Assembly (NCBI GenBank): GCA_030549495.1
Contig: JAUIRK010000855.1
Location: forward strand, 940,001-1,004,000
DNA length: 64,000 nt
Source of the DNA: Nectonema munidae
Lineage: Eukaryota > Nematomorpha > Nectonematoida > Nectonematidae
Reading direction: 5' to 3'
The notes under the pieces are model-generated. The model did no database searches and was not told where the DNA came from. It worked only from the letters and a program-made list of their open reading frames with translations. The number at the start of each line of letters is the position of its first letter. The first letter of the stretch is position 1. This document shows, one piece after another, positions 43,760 through 55,800 of the stretch. The position numbers and the translations under genes are program-made.

Positions 43760-45255
43760 TTTTTGTTATAAAACACTGAATAAGAGGTAATGCCAAAAAT
43801 CACTGATATCATTTCATTTTACCTTTAAAAGAGTTTGGGTAGGACATCAAAATGCAGCTTGGCATGTTAAAATCTCCGCTTAACCCCAAGCTTGGGTAAT
43901 GTTGCAGAATCCCTGAATGACATGTGTTCTGCTTAGTTAATTGGATAACGTTCCATCAATAAAATTGCTGATGTTACTTGCATCGCTTGAATTTGGTTGC
44001 CGAATTATGCCTATTTTTCCTATGCTTTGATATTCAAAATTTCGGCTCCATAGGTTCGTATTTTTATACACGTTCACGTTTCTGCCTTGTGAAAATAAAG
44101 ACATCGATGTGTGTATGGCTAAAAAATAAAACTTTTGCGATGACATTATGGATATGTTTACGGAGACACTTTGATATTGGATGTCATTCAAATAGCCCCA
44201 CTATTTTATTGGTAGAAAGTTATTCAATAAACTGTCAACTCAGGTTATTCACGGTTTCTGCAACATTATTCGAATTTGGATAAGTCAAATATTGGCTTAT
44301 ATATCGAAGTAAATTTGGGGTCCTAGCTATATATAATATGACATGTCAATCACTCCTTTATTCTCAAAGTGCTACTTTTCTTTGATCCAGTTTTCATTCC
44401 TTAATTAATTTTTTTTCTCTAATATATCATTTATTTGTTTCTTTATAATTTATTAATAATGGCATGCTTTTTGCTCTTTTGAATATTACATTTTGAAAAT
44501 AAAATAATGATGTTTTTTTCATAATTTTAACAATAAAGTTTGTCTCCAAATTCTTCTCGATTGTTTCCGACTCTCCTGCATCATCATCGTACATTGACAA
44601 AATTGCCAAAAAATTAAGTAACTTACAAAGAGGGAAAGATTTCATGTTTTTAAGCTCGCATTATAAGCAGCATACATTCCTCAAAGAAAAGTGTTGATGA
44701 TTCTTTGCAAATACCATTTTGAATGAGTACTTCTTGTTCAATTCTCATTTTTCAGAAATAATGCTTTGATAAAAGAAAAAAGGCTTTTCCAAAAAAATAG
44801 GTCAAGTTTGAGATGCAAAATGATTAAAGAGAATTTACTGATGCAATAGAAATATTTTTTACGTGTTTATCATTCATAAGGATTTAGAATGTAGGCTACG
44901 AATAACAGAGGTTAGGAATGACGAAGCAAGAAAAACTGCAGAACAAACCAGGGAAAAGTAAATATGGAGCTTTAGTTCAAGAGGGGATACATGAAATTCA
45001 ATGTTCAAGCACACTTTCCAAAGCTTGTTTGTGCCTTTCATGAAGTGTATGAAATGGCATGCATAAAAGATGATGAAAGTTATGCCTGCTTTTAGGCGTG
45101 TTAAGATTAGCCAGGGATTTAATGATGAAACACAATTTTAATTAGGGGAGTGATGTGAAAGTTTTATCCAATACAGAATTGAAAGCAAATAAATCCCATT
45201 ATTCATCACAACTTTCATTTCTTTGAGGTCTTTTTTCTCAAATCTTCCTTCCTCT
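43760..45255. other. No firm gene
   Basis: The 43937-44191 frame on the - strand is moderately codon-like but has no recognised domain and adjoins LINE copy 4, so it may be element debris. The rest is AT-rich. Confidence 0.4.
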
Positions 45256-45257
45256 AT

Positions 45258-45284
45258 CATTATTATTATTATTATTATTATTAT
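45258..45284. repeat. (ATT)n microsatellite
   Basis: Nine ATT units. Confidence 0.9.
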
Positions 45285-45784
45285 CAGTCTAGCGTGCGAT
45301 GTAATATAGCACCGATAAAACAGTTTGTTATGATTATAATGACTTTTTCTTTTGATAAATTTTTAAAAGTGTTCGTGTCAATAATAAATCCAATATATAT
45401 ATATATGTTGAAAAAAAATTTAAATCATAAATAAAATGATTTCGATAATAAAAATTTTTTTTTAAATTTAATCAGACAATTGATTCTAAAGTTCCGCTCG
45501 AAATGTTTCAAAAATATGTAAAAAAATATGTTTTGATTATTTAGTATCCTTTTTACATTGGTTCAAACTGGGAAATTATGTAAAATCCTAATTTAATAGA
45601 AATCATAACTTAAATAGAACAAGTTCAATCTTTAAATTCCGCTTATTATTATCAAACAAATTACTACACATGAGCACATGTGTTAGCAAGTATGCTTTAC
45701 TCGTTTGCCAATCAATTACCTAGTTTTGGGATGATGTATTTTTTATGTCCCGTATCCTGCTTATCTCAAAACCATATGGTGCGT

Positions 45785-46159
45785 TAGTAATGTTGGGCAC
45801 TAAGACAACCCAAAAACTAATACAATCAGGTAAGGATGTCTTAGTTTGTGTGTAATGGGTATAGAAATGTAGAAACAGTATTTTCATTTTTCATATCCAA
45901 AACTTTATAAAAACTTTTTTAAATAACCCTTCTTTTCCATATGTCGTAGTAGTGGAATCGAAAATAACAAAAAATATATGCTCCAAGAATTCACTTCTCG
46001 AAAGATAGATTACTTGAAAATAGTTGTTATCAAAAATTTGTGATCAGAATCACTCGAATCAAACTCTCGAAAACAAGTGCTTAATAGTAAATCAATCGAA
46101 ATCAAATGCTCTAAAAATACATTTTGGAAGTATCAATATCGAACGTTATCAGGATACAA
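45785..46159 (+). repeat. Dispersed repeat, copy 1
   Basis: Begins TAGTAATGTTGGGCACTAAG and is nearly identical to 53148-53598 in the same orientation. Inner parts repeat variants of CTCGAAA every 20-35 bases. Compared with copy 2 it lacks about 75 bp between AAGTATCAAT and ATCGAA. No coding frame, no obvious terminal inverted repeats. Confidence 0.85.
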
Positions 46160-48510
46160 TGGGATTGAAAGAAAATTTATCAAAATCATTTGCTAGAAAA
46201 TAAATTGATTAAAATAGTGAGTGAGTGAGAACTTAAAAAATGAGATTAAAGAAATAAAAATTATTATTTTTAAAAAGAACAGATGACATCAAGAAATTTG
46301 GTCATATTAAAATCATAGTTAAAAAATGTATTTCATAACTTGTTTGAAATCTTTCAATATGCTTATTTAACCAACATCTATAGAGTTTGGAAAAATTATT
46401 TCTTCGAGAAAATATGTTTTCGCGCATTTGCTTTCGAACATAATTTACTTTCAATCATTGCATTTCAAGAAGTTTACCGAAGACAGGATCTGGTGATATC
46501 ATTCGATTCCAACAGTGTCATCTTTATCTTTACGGTTATGCAAGAGTTTTCTTTCGTTAGAAACAGTTGCGGACTAGACTATCAAGCAGCCTCGCCAAAG
46601 AACTTATGGGGCTATCATAATTGATGACCTATTTTTCCCTTGATATTTTGGTCAATTGCAGAAAAAGCCCAACATATGCCCATATGGTCAGTTAAGCTTT
46701 GCTTGGAAACAAAAAAGTAATGAACGTAAAAAGAATGGAAGAATTTTAAAAAAAATGCCATACTTAAGAATGCTTGGGTGGTGTAGATTTCGTTAGCGTA
46801 AGTGTGTAGAAAGAAGTTTTCCCCAGGTAAAACAGAAAAAATGTTCGTTGTTAGCCTGGAAAGATAAACGCCCTTCGCTATATCTCCTCTATGTTAGTGA
46901 AGCTGAGATGTAGAAAAGAAATGAATGCCATCTCTACTCACTTTACTTGCAAACGACGTGTTAAAGCATTATTGAACAAGGCGGTATAGCATCATTATTG
47001 CAACTGTGTGCGCAGTATATGACATACACAGCGTATACATACAACCATTTCAATTTAGTAGAGATGCTATCATAATAATGATTTTTATTTTTACATATAA
47101 ATAAAAAAACAAAAAAAAAAAAAAGTCAATGCTTCTTCTTTTGTTGTAATCAAAAAGTGTCTCAAAAACTGCACATTTTTCGTCCCGTAAAAGCGTATTG
47201 GAAAAAAATACGTTATAATAGAAGCGTATAAAAATATGGAAAAAATGTCAACGTAATCAAACACGATAAAAACGTTTGTTTGCTGTTTTTACCTTGGAAA
47301 AAAGGCCCCCAATATTCTTTGGAGCAATGATTGCATAGAAATTTTAATTTTATATAAAATATTAAATATCAAATTCAATAAGTTTAGATAAATGTTGAAA
47401 AAGTTTATTCAAAGCAACGCAAAAAGAGTTCTCTCAACAAATGTCGTCTTTCAGCATCAAAAACGAATTTGAGATCACGAAAATTCATCGTTTTAACTCT
47501 TTTTAAATAAGTACTTTTCTCTTGCATCTAAATCAATTTGTTCTTTAAACTTTTGTTTCATTCGGTTTGATATCAATGATGTGTATATAAATATCATATT
47601 CTTTATGGATTATTTACATGTGACTGTGGTGAACAGACAAATCACAATACCTTATTGACTGGAATATGTTGTTAGCACTCAAGTAACACGCTTGAACCTG
47701 ATAAATGTATTTACAACTCACAGGTTCGATAAAATAAAAGTTACCCAAAATAGAAATCGAACCTAACTTCGATATTTTTCGTAGTTTATTTCTTTTTCAA
47801 ATCCTATTTTTTTATAAAAAAGTTATCGTATCGTACAGTAATTTCGAAGGATAACATACCGTACCCCACCACTGGCCATATGTTCCTCGATCAGTTTTCG
47901 TCTATAACTACGTTTTAGTTTAAACCCAGTTACAAATACTTCACTTTAAGTTGACTTTAAAAATTCTCAAAAATGGATCTTACGAGTTCATATGATTACT
48001 TTATTTTTAAAAAATTGATCAAAAAAATTTATTGAATGATTCTCCTTTTGTAATTAATTGTTAATATTATAATTATTGGAAAAGAACCTGAAATACTGCA
48101 TAATTAATCCGTGGAAAAGCCCACGTGAAATAAGACACCTGGATTTAGCATTTTGTGTAATTTATCGACGTTCTTTGATCAGACCATAAATTAAAGGAAT
48201 CAATTTATGTTCTACAATGGAGAAGTCAAAAACTTATTTTTTTAAAACTTAAAAATAGAATTTTTCTTCCAAAAATTTCTTCATTATACTGACAATTATA
48301 GTATACAGGAAGTTTTAAGAAAATTTGCTATAGGTTTCAAAGGGAATGAAAAAAACAATTCATTTTATAGGTGGTTACCAGTTTAAAATTTTTAGATCAC
48401 TAGGTTTCATAAAAATTTCAGTTTGATAAACCATATAAAATAAGGCATTTTAAAATTTGATTTTATACAAAACACAATTCAAAATTTGACTTATTAATAA
48501 AAATAGGTTT
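46160..48510. other. No recognised feature
   Basis: AT-rich. The frame at 46340-46624 is partly codon-like near its end but has no domain or splice support. Poly(A) run near 47110. Confidence 0.4.
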
Positions 48511-48513
48511 TGG

Positions 48514-48774
48514 TCATCCAATAACTTTAAAACCTTTTTCAACGATCAAACAATAAGGCGAAAAACTTTTAAGTGTTATTGGAATGTCTTTGTCGACTTT
48601 TAAGTATACCACCGGATTCGTTTTTCCACTCCTTTGAAAAGGATGGCAAATTCTCTTAAAACTTCGGGCATCATAATTCAAAAAATGTATGACTCTTTTA
48701 GGCGGAGATAACAAGTTGTTGTAGAAGGAATATTCATGACAATATTCTTCACTCAATAGATATATTATACACAT
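48514..48774 (-). CDS. Unrecognised coding-like frame
   Basis: 86 codons ending at a TGA. The stretch SPPKRVIHFLNYDARSFKR, SGKTNPVVYLKVDKDIP and SPYCLIVEKGFKVIG has balanced composition unlike translated AT-rich intergenic DNA. No domain recognised, and whether it is an exon, a decayed gene or chance is open. Confidence 0.25.
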   Translation of the reverse strand: MCIIYLLSEEYCHEYSFYNNLLSPPKRVIHFLNYDARSFKRICHPFQRSGKTNPVVYLKVDKDIPITLKSFSPYCLIVEKGFKVIG

Positions 48775-48929
48775 TGTATACTTGAAGCATTTCAGATATG
48801 CAAACTATAGCACTCTCTATACACACATACTTCTGATTTGCTGTAGGCGCTTTCAAGAAAAGCAAACTAGGTCTAGGCAATGAGAGCTAAATGATAAAAA
48901 AAAATAATAATAGGAGATTAAGGTAATGT

Positions 48930-48947
48930 AGAGAGAGAGAGAGAGAG
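48930..48947. repeat. (GA)n tract
   Basis: Nine GA units directly before the coding-like block at 48950-49089. Confidence 0.85.
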
Positions 48948-48993
48948 TTATTTTCATGTGGATACTCTTTCTTCTTTCCTTCAAACACCCTCG

Positions 48994-49078
48994 TCATATC
49001 CATCTTCCAAATCTAAAGAAGGCGTTGCCACTCAAAATGATGTCGGTGCCGTCAATCAGAGTGGAAATATAGGCCAAA
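48994..49078 (-). CDS. Possible exon resembling the end of a kinesin-type FHA domain
   Basis: Preceded on the - strand by an acceptor-like TTTATATTTTAG. Reads LAYISTLIDGTDIILSGNAF then FRFGRWI and a stop. FHA domains of kinesin-3 proteins end in a motif like G.RIILG.NHFFRF, which this resembles over about 14 residues; that is too short to be sure. The opposite strand over the same DNA (48922-49089, stop 49087) is also codon-like (SKSKEGVATQNDVGAVNQSG), so even the strand is undecided. Confidence 0.25.
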
Positions 49079-49099
49079 CTAAAATATAAACGAAAGTTT

Positions 49100-50460
49100 T
49101 GCTTTTACCAGAAAAATGACGTTGACATGACCTTGTTGAAGGTAAAAAGATATCATATACAAACAAAAGTCAAACTTCCTAAACGGAAAAAGTCGCATCA
49201 ACCCCAACTCGAACAAGTAATAAAGTTTAGTCGTTTGCATCAAATTTTATGCGAAGAAATGTAAAAGGCATGAACGAAACTTAGAACTTTTTTGTGATTT
49301 ATTTATTTTCTATATAAAAAATATTCAAACTTAATAGTACTTAATTCATTCACATTTATCTTATAAAAAAACGAAAAAAAAATCAAGTTAAATTTTGCAT
49401 ATTTAAAAAAGTCAAGTTTTCAAAAAAAAAAGATAAAATAACAAAAGTTATAAGTGGAAGATATAAAAATGTTAAAACTTTTGGCAGTGAAATTAACTTA
49501 AATTATGTTTAAATCTCATTGAAACATTGGGGCAAAGAGTAAAGGCCGTCTTTGGTGTTTAAATTCAGAAAGTGCACCAAATCCAGAATTATTATATATG
49601 AAAAAGAACCTAGAAAATGAAACAGCGTCAATGACTTGTTCAAATCGAACATGGTTTCGAAGAAACTTTTTTCTAAATCTTTCAGAGAAATATTTATGAC
49701 TTAACGTTCATATTCCTAACTTATAGGTAGAATTTTCTCTCAAAGTGCTGCAAGAAAATTCAAAAAGAACATACATCTACACAAAGTTTTAAATTTTCAT
49801 ATGGGTCAATTGATGCTTCTTCGTTGTTCTAGCTTTTATGAGTATTGAAAAAGAGAGATATTTTTATTTCAAAATTTTTCAAGAAAGTTGTATGCCAATT
49901 TTTAATTTTAGCAAGTTAGTTCACATTGCCTGAAATTTGTTCCTGACACAATTAAAGTAATTAGCAGTATCATCACCATTGCATAGTGGAAGAGCTTAGA
50001 TCTCATTATTAACTGGGTGCTTTTTAGTTCTGCCGTTTTAATTGGAATTTACAAGGATTTTTAAATTGTTTTTACATCAATTTGTTATCTTTATCATTTA
50101 TGAGCATTAGTAAATATGAAATCATATTTTACAACTTGCAAAAATATGGATAAAAAAAAGGTTTCCTAAAAATAATTTAAACCCAAAAAAATTTAATATC
50201 AAAATGTACTTACAAAAATACTCGGAATAATTACTTTTAGCATACTTAATCTTGATCTTAATAAAAAGTTTTTAAAAGCTCAAAAATTTTTACTGATGCA
50301 AAATTCCATTAATAGAATTTTTTCAACTTTCTGAACAAATTCTCAAAATGGATTCATTTTTTACCTGTAATTTCAAAAAGCTCTACTTCCTTTAGTGACT
50401 TATGTCCATAGTTGCAACTTATAGTTGAGGTGAAGGAAATCATTATTTTAATTTTCGATT
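49100..50460. other. No recognised feature
   Basis: AT-rich sequence with no open frame or repeat I can support. Confidence 0.5.
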
Positions 50461-50519
50461 TTTCTTCTTGATATAAAAAAATAAGGAATGAATTGGATAA
50501 GGAAGTTCGATTTTGTATA

Positions 50520-51450
50520 ATATATTCAAAAAGTTTCCAAAGCCTGGATATAGAACTTTTTGTCTCAAAATAGATATAGTTTTTGAATGGTGCAACAGAT
50601 GGGGATTAAAATTTGCAAATAGGACATCAAAATGATAGAAAATATTTCCTCAGCTACGTCATAAACTTGAGAAGGTTAATTCTCAAAATGATTTACGGGA
50701 GTCCAAAATATTTCAAAGAGAGTTTCTAAAGCATTCGCTATACTTATCATCAAGTGTGCAAATCTTTCTCTACACTCGATGCTACTGAGGCTGCACTTCT
50801 TTCTAAAGCTTTATTAAGACCAATCTTAGAATATGGAAATGTAATTTCCCATCCTTATCATGACTATGATGCTTTCAAAATTGAGAAAGTCCGTAGGTCT
50901 ATCACTAAAGACATTCAAGCTTTGAAAGACCTAAGCTACAAGGAAAGACCCAAGAAACTAAAGCTACCTCCCTTACTCTATCATTTCAAAAGAAGAGACA
51001 TGATTACCGTTTATAATATCTTTCATGGAAAGATACTCATCAACTCTAGCATTTTACCTGATTTTTCAAAAAGAAATCAAAGATTCCACTCTCAAAAATT
51101 TCAGAAATCGTTTTGTAAAAGTCCTAATTAAGAAGGGTTTTCTCTGAAAGAATGATTAATGGCTGGCATTCACTTCACAATGATATTGTTAATGCTCCAA
51201 ACGTATTATATGATTTTGAGAACAAATTGGATGAATTTTGGAAAGCCAGAATTTTTGAGTTCTGCTAAACATCGCATTCTCCCCTTCTTCTTTCGTGAAC
51301 AAATCATGTTATGTTACGTTATGAAAGGCAAAGGCAAACTCAGTGGAACTTTTCGAATACCGAAAAATATGTTAAGAACATAACAACATCGCTGTATTTT
51401 TTGTTAGCAATTTGAAAATTTTGCCAAATTTGAGGATATTTTATTCGCGC
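50520..51450 (+). mobile_element. Decayed LINE (copy 5), 3' part
   Basis: FEWCNRWGLKFANRTSK (post-catalytic RT), then an intact 125-codon stretch (50754-51131) with ATEAALLSKALLRPILEYGN, KDIQALKDLSYKERPKKLKL, RRDMITVYNIFHGK: typical thumb/C-terminus of CR1/Jockey-group LINEs. Followed in another frame by DFENKLDEFWKAR, like copy 4. It may extend to the AATAAA plus CTT tail at 52050-52073. Lies about 1 kb upstream of the peptide gene. Confidence 0.8.
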
Positions 51451-52050
51451 CAATTTATTTTTCCAATTGATATGCCTTATTGAGAATAAATCAATACTGA
51501 CAAAATTAAAAAGTAAATACCGAATTTTTTCAATAAATCCATTTTTAAAGTAAAGAGCTGTAATTATGTAAAAAAATCCTAGAAAAGAATATTTTGTACA
51601 ATGCAGAAATTTTTCTATCATCTCAGAAATTAGTTCTAATAAGTCTTCATTCTTTTAAAGTCAAAAAAATGATTTTTTGTATTTAGACAATTTTAGTGAA
51701 GATATAGGAATATATCAACATGTTTTCACGTGATAAACGCGATCAGAAAAGTGTTTGGGAAAAAAAACTTTTCAGTTGTTATTTCCAAAATCTATCAAGA
51801 TGGCATTCGTTTTATCACTACTGGCATAAAATGAAAGCATCAATCATATAGAACAAGCCTCCAAACTTTTTCATAAAATGATGACCTATTTCTTCAAAGT
51901 GGGACCTTAAAGTTTGAAGACATTTACTTAAAAAAATTAAATCTTAATATTAATTAAATTTTATTTATTTTTTTTATATAATCGTATTTTTCTTTCAATA
52001 TTTTGTTATACTATAATCTTACTTTGTTTATGGTGACATTTTTTTAAATC

Positions 52051-52073
52051 AATAAAAAACTTCTTCTTCTTTT
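52051..52073 (+). repeat. LINE-type 3' tail
   Basis: AATAAAAAACTTCTTCTTCT resembles the tail of LINE copy 1 (AATAAACTTCTTCTTC). Probably the 3' end of copy 5, with a long decayed untranslated region between. Confidence 0.45.
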
Positions 52074-52418
52074 ATTGGTTGGCTTGGCCCAGATAAAAAG
52101 AAATATCTGGCGCTGGCTGAATAAATAATATTTTAATAAAGTATATTTTTCGAATTTTGTAAACTCGGATATTTCAAACTTCATCTTCAAATTTTTCATT
52201 TTACTTTCATCTCTATCTCTCTCATTTTGACCATCGCTCTCTTCATTTAAGTTTATATGTTATCCTCATTTTCAACTTCATGTAACTTAGAAGTATGTCA
52301 TTGATCATAGCTTGTATCGACATCTGTCACTTGACAGGTGCCTCTTCTTGATTGACGCTTTTAATGTGGAAATAAAGCGCTGAAAATAGGAAAAGCCCTT
52401 TGAAAGGAGTCAAAGGCT

Positions 52419-52425
52419 TATATAG
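52419..52425 (+). promoter_or_regulatory. Possible TATA box of the peptide gene
   Basis: TATATAG, about 300 bases before the start codon at 52726. The intervening stretch holds several upstream ATGs, so the real leader may be shorter or spliced. Confidence 0.3.
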
Positions 52426-52725
52426 CGGTTGTGAGGCATTATTTGTACCAAGAATCTCACTTCATATTGTTGAGGCATTCACTCTCAAAGAAGAAGAAGA
52501 AAGATTATCATTTATCCTACTTTGTGAAAGTTCTATTATACATTTAGCATTGTATGCAGGTTTGAGTGTGTTTGTGTGTGCACATGTATACTCATAAACG
52601 TTGCACTGAAGAAAGCCCGCGGGCAAGAACTCTAAAAACAAATGGATGAAGCCATTTTCCTTTTTCTCAATTTTATTGTAAGCTGCTGAAGTTAGACTTT
52701 TGAAGAAGGAGGAAGAAAACGCTGA

Positions 52726-52816
52726 ATGGATTCTCTGTTGCTTCTTTTACTCTTTCTAAGCGCTTTCTCGCAAAAAGTATCTGGGTACTTCAAGGAATTT
52801 GCGAACCACAATCACG
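52726..52816 (+). CDS. Peptide gene exon 1 (signal peptide)
   Basis: ATG in GCTGAATGG. Six consecutive Leu form the hydrophobic core. Continues to YFKEFANHNH and donor CACG|GTAAAT, phase 1. This exon alone is well supported as the start of a secreted or membrane protein. Confidence 0.65.
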
Positions 52817-55800
52817 GTAAATCATCTTTCATTTTATAAAACTCTTTGGAAGGAAATTTCATTTTTTTGAAATATAAAAGGCAAAAAAACTGTGAAACCT
52901 GGGAAGATTGAACACCCTAGCGACTCATTCTTCACTATATCACGGTTTTTCATTATATATCTATATATATATATACTTTGGAAAAGATAATAGTGACCTT
53001 GAATTACTCTACAAGCATAAATTGAGTCTTTGAGAAGTGTTCACGATTTTAGTGTAGATAAAAAAAATTTTGTGTATCAATTAAAAATTTTTATTTTTTA
53101 TTTCGTATTCATTAACTCCTATATCGATAAAAATATTATATATTTTATAGTAATGTTGGGCACTAAGACAACCCAAAAACTAATATAATCAGGTAGGGAT
53201 GTCTTAGTTTGTGTGTAATGGGTATAGAAATATAAAAAGAGTATTTTCATTTTTCATATCCAAAACTTTATAATAACTTTTTTAAAATAACCCTTCTTTT
53301 CCATATGGCGTAGTGGTGGAATCGTAAAATAACAAAAAATATATGCTCCAAGAATTCACTTCTCGAAAGATAGATTGCTTGAAAATAGTTGTTATCAAAA
53401 ATTTGTGATTAGAATCACTCGAATCAAACTCTCGAAAACAAGTGCTTGAAAGTAAATCAATCAAAATCAAATGCTCTAAAAATACATTTTCGAAGTATCA
53501 ATTTCTAGAAAAGTAATCTCCTCGAAAATATAAAATATATATCTTTGAGAATGTGCAAGAATTACCAATGAGAATATCGAAGGTTATCAGGATACCATAC
53601 AGTTTGTTATGATCAAGAGATTTTCTATTCGACAATACAACAGAGAGAGACTTTCCAGTTCAACCCTTTTCGCGATAGTGTGTAGGTCCGAAGAAGTAAA
53701 TATATCATATTGGAATCACCTGAATATGCAGATTTAGGGAATAAAAATGTATTGTTTTCCGAACATAAAATTGTCAGCTTTACTACTTGTAAAATTTAAT
53801 AAAAATGGGAAAAAATAAGAGTAAGCAGGATAAAGCATATCCCTCACGACCCATATAGTAAATCCGCCCAAGTTGAAGTGTCTGGATCAAAAGCAAAGTT
53901 TTTGGGAAAGGAACAAACAAAAGAGAGGTTGAGGTGATTTAAAAAAAGGATTTATTTTTCCATTTTTTCATAAGAACATATCAAAGATTTTTAAATTTTT
54001 CTTTCTCAATTTAAAATGTTAAATAAATATTCTGCGAGGTAATTAAAAAAATATGCAGAATTTTGACTTCTCACTTCTGGTTTTTCCTGAATTTTTGCTA
54101 ATTATATTTTGTGATAGTTTTGTAGGAAAATTGTAGAGTTTCTTATCATCCTTAATTATAAAAATATTTTTAATCCAGAAACATAATGTTTGTGTTTTAA
54201 AAATGTCATTATAAAAAACAGGGTTGGTGTCGATTCTATATTAATGATTTGTGATTCTGATTCTCTGAATTTTTCAATCACAGCTTGATTCTAATTCCAA
54301 TTTTTTCATTTCTAAATTTCTGATTTTGATTTAATCGAATTATATTCTGATTCTGATTAGTATGTGTAGTTACTTACGGGTCAGTTTAGCTAGCTGTGGA
54401 ATGATAGATTGCTTTATTTACCAGTAGCTTACTGGATCATTATTGGTTTTTTCTTCATTGCTGTCAAACACCAAATGGCAGTTGTACATGCATTTTGACT
54501 CTAGGAATGAAAAAAATCTTGGTCTACCCGTGGTTTATACTCGGTGGGTCGAATAATTTTCTTGCCTCGATGGGAAACGTAGTGTTGAGTTTGTAATACA
54601 ATTTCTTTTACGAAATTCTGCTCGTTCTTCTGATGTATACCAGCGAAGTTTCCAGCGCTACAATTACAGAGATGATCTAATTTTCTCGTTCTCCATGCAT
54701 TATTTTGATTCTGATTTGGGGTTTTTTAAAGAAATTATTATGATTTTGAATACGATTTTAGGAATTTTTGTGATTCGTTTTCTGATTGATGATCAGAATC
54801 GACCCCAACTCTACACTGTAAAAAAACTGTTTAAATTATAAACGCATTTTTAAACACAAAAAGTGTCCGTTTTTAGAAACACTTTTTATCTAAAGGCGTT
54901 CAAATTTTATGCGTTCAGAAAAAAATGTTTAAATTTTACGTGTTCCAAAATATTCCGTTTTGATAAAAAGTGTTCTAAAATGTTGTGATGAGGTTCTAAG
55001 CACATATCAATTAAGTATTTTGTGTTTTAATTGAATATTTTGACCTTCATTTCTTAGAAATTTTATAAAAGTTATGGGATCTTTTTGGTAGTATGGCTGC
55101 TTTGCTATACTACTCTTCATATTTCTTCATTTTTCATATAGGATTGTATCGCCGTTGCCTATAAAAAATTTTGTTTATTCATAACAAGTTTTGAATAACA
55201 TAAAAAAGGATCATGAAATATTAAGTTTGTGAATAATTTTATAATTCATTCCATCGAAATAATCTTGAGTGTCATTAAGCAGTTCAGCCATACTAACAAA
55301 AAATTATCATTAAAATTAGCCAAAAAAACACGAGATATTTATAAAAAAATTCATAGTAATAAGTTTTATTATTTATATTATTCAATGAAAGAAGATGATA
55401 AGCCGTTTCCTCAACAAATTTGTCGAATTCTTTGTAAATTTCTCCTTTATCTAGTAGGTTCTGTATCGTTTTACTGTAACTTGGAATTTAAAACAAAAGC
55501 AAAACATTTACTATCTATAACTAATATAAGCCTGTTTTTCTAGGTCCACTTAAAGATCATTGATACCTTTAATATATGTCCTGTTAAAGATCATTGGTAC
55601 TCCCGTGATTCTAGATCCTGTTAAAGATCATCGGTACCCCCGTGATTCTAGGTCATGTTAAAGATCATTGGTACCACCGTGATTCTAGGTTCTGTTAAAG
55701 ATGATTGGTAGTGATTCTAGTTCCTAATAAAGATCATTGGTACCCCCTTAACTTGGTCCTGTTAAAGATCACTGTTACTGTGATTCTATGTCCTGTGAAA

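Noticed and set aside
55229-55543. 104-codon frame inside the 2.7 kb TIR element considered as a transposase
   Set aside because: No catalytic motif, Lys-rich composition from AT-rich DNA; too short for any known transposase.
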